The position numbers and the translations under genes were made by a program. DNA of 64,000 bases from Stentor roeselii. Its lineage: Eukaryota; Ciliophora; Heterotrichea; Heterotrichida; Stentoridae. The DNA lies in assembly GCA_006503475.1 (NCBI GenBank), contig RSEH01000021.1, forward strand, positions 124,001-188,000. Direction: 5' to 3'. Below, in pieces: positions 59,221 through 64,000 of the stretch (the stretch's first letter is position 1; the number at the start of each line of letters is the position of its first letter). The notes beneath the pieces were generated by a model that saw only the letters and a program-made list of their open reading frames with translations, made no database searches and had not been told where the DNA came from.

Positions 59221-60633
59221 TTAGATTAAGGTTGATAGCTTTGACTGAAGGTATTTCTTTATTTCTTCTGGCCAGTAACACATTGATATACCGGAACTCT
59301 GAAGGGATGAGTAAAGGTGACTTGTTGGGATTTTTTTTATTGAGTCAGGAAAAGGCGACTGGGACTTGATTTCTTGAACAAGTTTTAAGAAATAGTTCTT
59401 TACTGGATCTTTGTACTTTAAAACCTCTTCTTTTTCATCTTGGGTTGAATGGTTGAAAATCTTCATGCTTTTACTTAGATGGTCAGGGCTAGGAATGTCT
59501 TTTTTGATCTCAGAAGTGGAAGAAATTTCAGTTGCTGGAATATTTAAAGATTTTTCGAATATAAATCTTTTATTAACAGATACCCTTGGAGAGACGATGT
59601 TGATTCCTTCTCCAGATTCGAAATCAAACGAAAAAAACTTGTTTTTAAGGATTTTTGGACTTTGGATGAAAAACACGAAATTTTCTGAATCGCTGCTGCT
59701 TTCTTCAAGTTCTCCGATTTGATCAGTAACGAAAAAGTCTCCAAAATTATCATTTTTTCCATTATTTTTCTTAAAATTGGCTTCAAGAGTATGGTCAGAA
59801 GTTTCGATTTCTTCAAAACATTTTTCCTTTTCCTTCATTTCCTGCATTTTTTTCGAGATTTCTTCCTTGTCCCTTCGACTTTCATCAAGATTTTCTTCAA
59901 GGTCTTTGATTTTTTCCTTTAACGAAAAATTTTTTGTTTTTAAGTCAGAAACTTTTGAATTCAAAGTGAAAAGATCGTGTTTTAAGTTCCCGACCTGGTT
60001 CCTCAGGAGTTCATTGTTGTTTTTCTCAGAGAAAAAATTAGATTCCAGCATTTTTATAGTTTTCGTTAAATCTTCAATCATTTTCATTTTTTTCATGAGT
60101 TCTGAGTAAATTTCAGTGACTTTTTTCGAGTTTTCTTCTTTAATCAGTGAAATTGAAAGTTTTTCATTTTTAAGTTGGTTGACTTCAAGTTTTTCCCTTT
60201 CTTTGAATTCTTTCTGCATCTGTTTCAAGTCATTTCTAACTTTTTCATTATCTTTCACCATGATTTTCAAGGATTTTTCTCGTTCTTCGACGATGCCCGT
60301 CAGATACTCGACCTGTTCTTCTTTATCAGTAAGATTTTTTTCTGACTGGTCAAGTTTTCGTGAGTAAATTTCAAGCTTTTGAGAGAGTTGATCGTTTTGA
60401 CTTCGAAGATTTTTGCATTTTATTGACAAGTTTTCAAGTTTTGTGCTGAAGCTGCGAGCCAATTTGGTCAAACGTGCGGCGTATCTTCGAATATTCATTG
60501 AATCAGTCACCAGGTACTCGATGAGCTGCTCATGGTCCGAGTGGCTGCCCATGGTCCTGTCGAGTGGAATATCAACAAGTGAAGCCAACTTTTCTAGTTC
60601 TTGCAGTTGAGCTGTGAATTCTTCGCTATCCAT
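59221..60633 (-). CDS. Coiled-coil protein, unknown
   Basis: A 470-residue protein. Residues about 35-265 form an almost unbroken coiled coil with many Glu/Lys heptads. The C-terminal 200 residues are polar and mixed, with a short beta-like stretch near 320-365 that resembles the strand-rich flavour of the giant repeat protein at 46409, though no alignment is claimed. No TM helix or enzyme motif. A basal-body or cortical scaffold role is plausible by composition only. Confidence 0.6.
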   Translation of the reverse strand: MDSEEFTAQLQELEKLASLVDIPLDRTMGSHSDHEQLIEYLVTDSMNIRRYAARLTKLARSFSTKLENLSIKCKNLRSQNDQLSQKLEIYSRKLDQSEKNLTDKEEQVEYLTGIVEEREKSLKIMVKDNEKVRNDLKQMQKEFKEREKLEVNQLKNEKLSISLIKEENSKKVTEIYSELMKKMKMIEDLTKTIKMLESNFFSEKNNNELLRNQVGNLKHDLFTLNSKVSDLKTKNFSLKEKIKDLEENLDESRRDKEEISKKMQEMKEKEKCFEEIETSDHTLEANFKKNNGKNDNFGDFFVTDQIGELEESSSDSENFVFFIQSPKILKNKFFSFDFESGEGINIVSPRVSVNKRFIFEKSLNIPATEISSTSEIKKDIPSPDHLSKSMKIFNHSTQDEKEEVLKYKDPVKNYFLKLVQEIKSQSPFPDSIKKIPTSHLYSSLQSSGISMCYWPEEIKKYLQSKLSTLI

Positions 60634-60868
60634 TTAAATTATTAAACGATTACCTCTGGTATTTAAGAAAGAGAATTAGAATTGTAGTTTTTTTAAAGGA
60701 ATAGAAAAATATTGAATGATTTTGAAATTTTTTGATGAAGTGGAAAGGGGTTGAAAATTTAGGATTTTTTAAAAAATGATTGAAAAATTTTGATGAGGTT
60801 TTGATTTTTTTTATAGGGTTTTTAGGTACTCTGGATTCGGAATGTCTTAAATTCATCTTAAGAATAAA

Positions 60869-62203
60869 ATGGACTTAATTGCGAGTATTTTTGATTCCAA
60901 GTGTAAGTGTAATAGCTGTGGACAGCTCTTCAAATTAACATCAAAGCGTCGAAAGTGTATTAAATGCAGTAAAATCTATTCAGAGCTGATATATTGCAAA
61001 AGATGCAGCATTAAAATATCCAAGCACGGCTTCTTCAGAAGCAAGCGGTATTGTCTCGAATGTCACAAAAAAGAGATTCACAAGGCAGAACCTTTAGAAC
61101 CAACCGAAACATCAGAATCGCCAGACCTGTCCGACCCACCAGTTCGAAAGCGCTTAGAAAGTCTCGAAGACGTGGTGGCGAACATGGGCATCTCAGCAGA
61201 AGAACTTCTAGAAAACCAAGGACAACTAGAAGAAGTAGTAAAAACCATAAACGACGGCGTACGCAGCCTGCCAAGGACCTCAAGCGTAAATTTTAAATAG
61301 TTCAACCGACAAGTCTCTCAAAACCTTCAACTAATCACAGAGTCTCCAGGAAAGTTCTACGAAATTCTCAGTAAAATCGGAGAAGGTGGTGCAGGAAGTG
61401 TTTTTTTATGTAAAAGAAAAGATTCATCAGAGACTTTCGCAATAAAGCGAATTCGTCCAAAGAACGAGAAGCATCTTGACATGATTTTAAATGAAATCAT
61501 ATTGACCAAGTTAAGTTCCAGTCCTTACATCGTTAACTACTTCGAATCTTACCAGTTCGACGGGTACCTCTGGCTAGTAGTCGAGTTGATGAAAGGTAGT
61601 TTGACTGACTTGATAATGCAAAGAGCAAGAAAAATCCCAGAGTCAATCATCGCCTATGTGATGAGAGAAGTGCTTCAAGGACTGAAGATAATGCATGAGC
61701 AGTTCAGGATTCACAGAGATATCAAAAGTGACAATATTTTAATTTCACTTGACGGCTCCGTGAAACTAGGCGATTTCGGATACGCTGCTCAATTGACCCA
61801 GGAGCATGAAGCTCGTCACAGCGTCGTAGGGACCCCCAGCTGGATGGCTCCTGAACTCGTTGTCGGCATGGACTACGGCGTCAGTGTTGATGTCTGGAGT
61901 CTTGGAATCGTTGCAATTGAAATGGTCCTTGGAGAGCCTCCTTATTTGAATGAAAATCCAATGAAGGCACTTTATCTCATCGCCACTAAACCACCGCCTG
62001 TAGTTCCAAATGACGGCAAGTGGACTGAAGACTTTCAAAGCTTTGTAAGAGCTTGTCTGGTAAAAGACCCTGAAACAAGACCGACCACTGAAGTACTTCT
62101 GACTCACCCGTTTATTGAAAATGTGGGAAATGACGCTCAACTCGCTTTCAGTCAATATCTGCAGGAATGGCTTACTATGAAGAAAAATAAAAGTTTAGGC
62201 TAA
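60869..62203 (+). CDS. FYVE-like zinc finger plus Ste20/PAK-type protein kinase, one 15-base intron
   Basis: Exons 60869-61285 and 61301-62203 are joined by GTAAATTTTAAATAG, giving 439 residues. Residues 13-70 hold four CxxC pairs with KRRKCIKCS and RYCLECH at the places of the FYVE RRHHCRxCG and RVCxxC motifs, so it may bind phosphatidylinositol 3-phosphate on endosomes. A helical linker follows. The kinase domain (about 158-415) has IGEGGAGSVF, AIKRI, HRDIKSDNIL, DFG and GTPSWMAPELV, the last two being Ste20/PAK signatures. All catalytic residues are present. No CRIB motif is seen. Zinc-finger targeting plus a Ste20-type kinase is an uncommon combination. Confidence 0.85.
61286..61300 (+). 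other. 15-base GT-AG intron
   Basis: GTAAATTTTAAATAG, phase 0. It lies between the zinc-finger linker and the kinase domain; without its removal the kinase would lack its glycine loop and catalytic lysine. Confidence 0.92.
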
Positions 62204-62246
62204 TGTAGGACTATCCAATAAATATTCCTCTTTCTAAACATATAAA

Positions 62247-64000
62247 ATGGAAGTGACCTTAGCAACAATCCAGTTCTACGCACGAGAAAAGTACTGGCAT
62301 CATATCATCGACGTGGCTCAAGAAGAACTTCGTCGTGGTCAAGACCCTGTCCTCACCTTTTGGAAGTCCTTCGGAATGTTCAAGGAAGGCAGTGTAGTCG
62401 AAGCCATTCGTGAATTAGAGTCCGTCTTTAAAAAGAGAGAAGTTCAGTTTCCGGCTTGCATCGCTCTTCAAGTCTATCATAAGAGCTGTAAAGTCGTGGA
62501 TGAAGAAGCGATCACACGTTTGAAGACTCAAACAAAAGATTTCAAAAATAATGCACCTGATTCAGCGGTTTTGTTGGCTTGTCAACTTTTTTGTCATCTT
62601 GGAATGGCTGATAAAGCAAGAGGGCTGGTTAGTGAAGTCGTCAGTCGAAATGGGGAAAACCCGGGAGTTTTAATGACTTATGCTTGGATTGAAGTTTATG
62701 CTAATGGAGACTTGAAAGAAGCGGCAGGGGTTTTTGATCAGGTCATGGATGAAGTTGGAGAACAGATGTATTCGAGGTACTTGGAATCGGTCTTGGGCAA
62801 GATTAAGGTGCTGGAAATTTTGAAGGACTATAAGAATATGGTCGAGTATTTAAATGATTTGCTTATTAAGGCACCCAGATTCATACCAGGACTAGTCGAA
62901 AAAGTGAAAGCACAAGTCTTAATCGGCAACTGGGACGACATAGTGGAAAGTGTCCAAAGAGTCCTGTTAGCAAACAACAAAAACATCGAAGCCCTAAGAA
63001 TCTGGACATTCTACTCCCTAGCCAGAGAAGCCAGTTACGACGTAGCTGTAGAAAAGCTAAAAGATTTAAAATCCGCTCTTCAACAAAAAGAGCCAAAAAA
63101 CGCAAAACTTTACATCGACATAATAAAGCCGATAGTTCGTATCTCAGGAAGAAAACATCAAGTCCTAGAAGTATGTCTGATGATAGCTCAAGAGGCAAAA
63201 AAAATCAGTCCAAACAATTCTCAAGTTCTTCTCGAAGTCGGCGAAATCCTTCGTCTTCTCGGCGACTTCAAAGCGGCAATCCAGACCTTCAACGAAGCGA
63301 CTCAATTAGAAGAAGACAACAGCCAAGCAATCAACAAAATAGTCTGGTGCAAGATCCTTCAAGGAATGTTCGCCGAAGCCTCTCAACAGATGGAATTTCT
63401 TTTAGAAGTCGAGGAAAACTCAGGAAGATCTGCAGAGTTAGCATTTATCGCAAGTCTTTTAAAATGGCGTAAAGACCAAGACAAAAAAGAAGCCCTTCGA
63501 CTGTTAGAAGAGACTTTATCCCTTCACATTGCAGCGAGTAAACAAATGAGTCCAAGTTTAGAGTTTTACGCAAAGTTGAACCCTGACTTTCTCCTTGAAA
63601 TCGCTCGTGAACATCTTCAGTACCTTGGCTTGAAGCCTCTTTCAAAAACAGCGAAAGCCCCTCCTTACCTGGTGCGTGTCACGAAGCTTCTGGAGACTAT
63701 CACCAAGCAGATCCCTGGAATCATTGAAGGTCATCTTCTGCTTGCAAAGTCACGGTTTATAGCGAATGACCATGCAAATGCTTCGAAGTTCATCGCGATT
63801 TCTCTTCAACTCGACCCGGACTGCATCGACGCGTTGATCTTGTCGGCGCTGATCAGTCTTCAAGCAGGGCAGTACGCCTCGGCTCAGACGACTTTAGAGC
63901 AGGCCTTGGCCAGAAGCTTTACTATTCGTGAAAATCCTTTATTTATGCTTGTAAAAGGCCAGGTTGAGATGAAACTCAAGAAATTTCATGATGCTATCAA
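62247..64000 (+). CDS. TTC21B: Intraflagellar transport protein IFT139 (TTC21B), N-terminal part
   Basis: An open frame of 584 codons from the ATG at 62247 runs off the right edge; human TTC21B has about 1316 residues. The N-terminus MEVTLATIQFYAREKYWHHI closely resembles the conserved IFT139 start. The rest is tetratricopeptide repeat throughout, with phrases such as GDFKAAIQTFNEATQLEEDN and GQYASAQTTLEQALA. IFT139 is a peripheral subunit of IFT-A, needed for retrograde transport in cilia. ATATAAA lies directly before the ATG. G-rich codon use flips to C-rich near 62870 without any change of frame. Confidence 0.92.
   Translation, partial: MEVTLATIQFYAREKYWHHIIDVAQEELRRGQDPVLTFWKSFGMFKEGSVVEAIRELESVFKKREVQFPACIALQVYHKSCKVVDEEAITRLKTQTKDFKNNAPDSAVLLACQLFCHLGMADKARGLVSEVVSRNGENPGVLMTYAWIEVYANGDLKEAAGVFDQVMDEVGEQMYSRYLESVLGKIKVLEILKDYKNMVEYLNDLLIKAPRFIPGLVEKVKAQVLIGNWDDIVESVQRVLLANNKNIEALRIWTFYSLAREASYDVAVEKLKDLKSALQQKEPKNAKLYIDIIKPIVRISGRKHQVLEVCLMIAQEAKKISPNNSQVLLEVGEILRLLGDFKAAIQTFNEATQLEEDNSQAINKIVWCKILQGMFAEASQQMEFLLEVEENSGRSAELAFIASLLKWRKDQDKKEALRLLEETLSLHIAASKQMSPSLEFYAKLNPDFLLEIAREHLQYLGLKPLSKTAKAPPYLVRVTKLLETITKQIPGIIEGHLLLAKSRFIANDHANASKFIAISLQLDPDCIDALILSALISLQAGQYASAQTTLEQALARSFTIRENPLFMLVKGQVEMKLKKFHDAI

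Noticed and set aside
59184-59369. 61-codon frame overlapping the END of the START-like gene
   Set aside because: It is antisense to the C-terminal codons of the coiled-coil gene at 59221.
1-64000. Alternative ciliate genetic code (TAA/TAG as Gln or TGA as Trp)
   Set aside because: All three stops end well-defined genes and no confident gene has an in-frame stop outside a 15-base intron.
1-64000. Bacterial, organellar, viral or transposon origin; CRISPR arrays; tRNA and rRNA genes
   Set aside because: No reverse transcriptase, transposase, capsid gene, terminal repeats, rRNA or recognisable tRNA B-box was found, and the genes are typical eukaryotic nuclear families.

Overview
The window looks like macronuclear-type DNA of a ciliate, most likely a heterotrich close to Stentor. 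It is AT-rich and densely packed with mostly single-exon genes on both strands. TAA, TAG and TGA all end genes, so the nuclear code looks standard, unlike most ciliates. Wherever two reading frames clearly belong to one protein, they are separated by a GT-AG intron of exactly 15 bases; I found seven. Such introns together with the standard code are a known trait of Stentor. Ciliary and signalling content (IFT139, a CCDC34-like protein, calcium-dependent and Ste20-type kinases, many coiled-coil proteins) fits a ciliate.

Layout. 1-0.8 kb: a possible decayed gene. 0.8-15 kb: membrane and surface genes, namely a 4-TM protein, a catalytically dead-looking M14 carboxypeptidase-like protein, an acylated ankyrin protein, a TMEM230/134-like protein, a giant LamG plus cysteine-rich receptor-like protein, and two tandem DUF229 (sulfatase/phosphatase-fold) proteins. 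15-29.6 kb: WD40 protein, Tim-like twin CX3C protein, Spen-type RRM/SPOC protein, two acylated kinases (one a full CDPK), two tandem otubains and a third possibly inactive otubain-like gene. 31-42.6 kb: a protein with ten 22-residue repeats, long-chain acyl-CoA synthetase, a protein with [FL]G...[YF] repeats, a MUL1-type E3 ligase, CCDC34-like, MARCH-type E3 ligase and malonyl-CoA synthetase-like genes. 43-45 kb: gene-poor with a decayed remnant. 45-64 kb: mitochondrial Rieske protein, a 1769-residue repeat and coiled-coil protein, RAP-domain protein, BAP31-like protein, a third DUF229 gene, START-like protein, FYVE-like plus Ste20 kinase, and the first 584 codons of IFT139 running off the right edge.

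Expression architecture is extremely compact. Divergent genes share as little as 9, 27, 30 or 38 bp between start codons. Convergent genes overlap at their stop codons or are 1 bp apart. A TATAA(A)-like element lies within a few bases of most start codons, and this element corrects several start calls. Five small tandem duplications sit in gene flanks, two of them copying promoter DNA. Base-composition skew flips sharply inside single genes. Mitochondrial, endomembrane, ubiquitin and ciliary genes are intermixed with no operon logic beyond shared divergent promoters.
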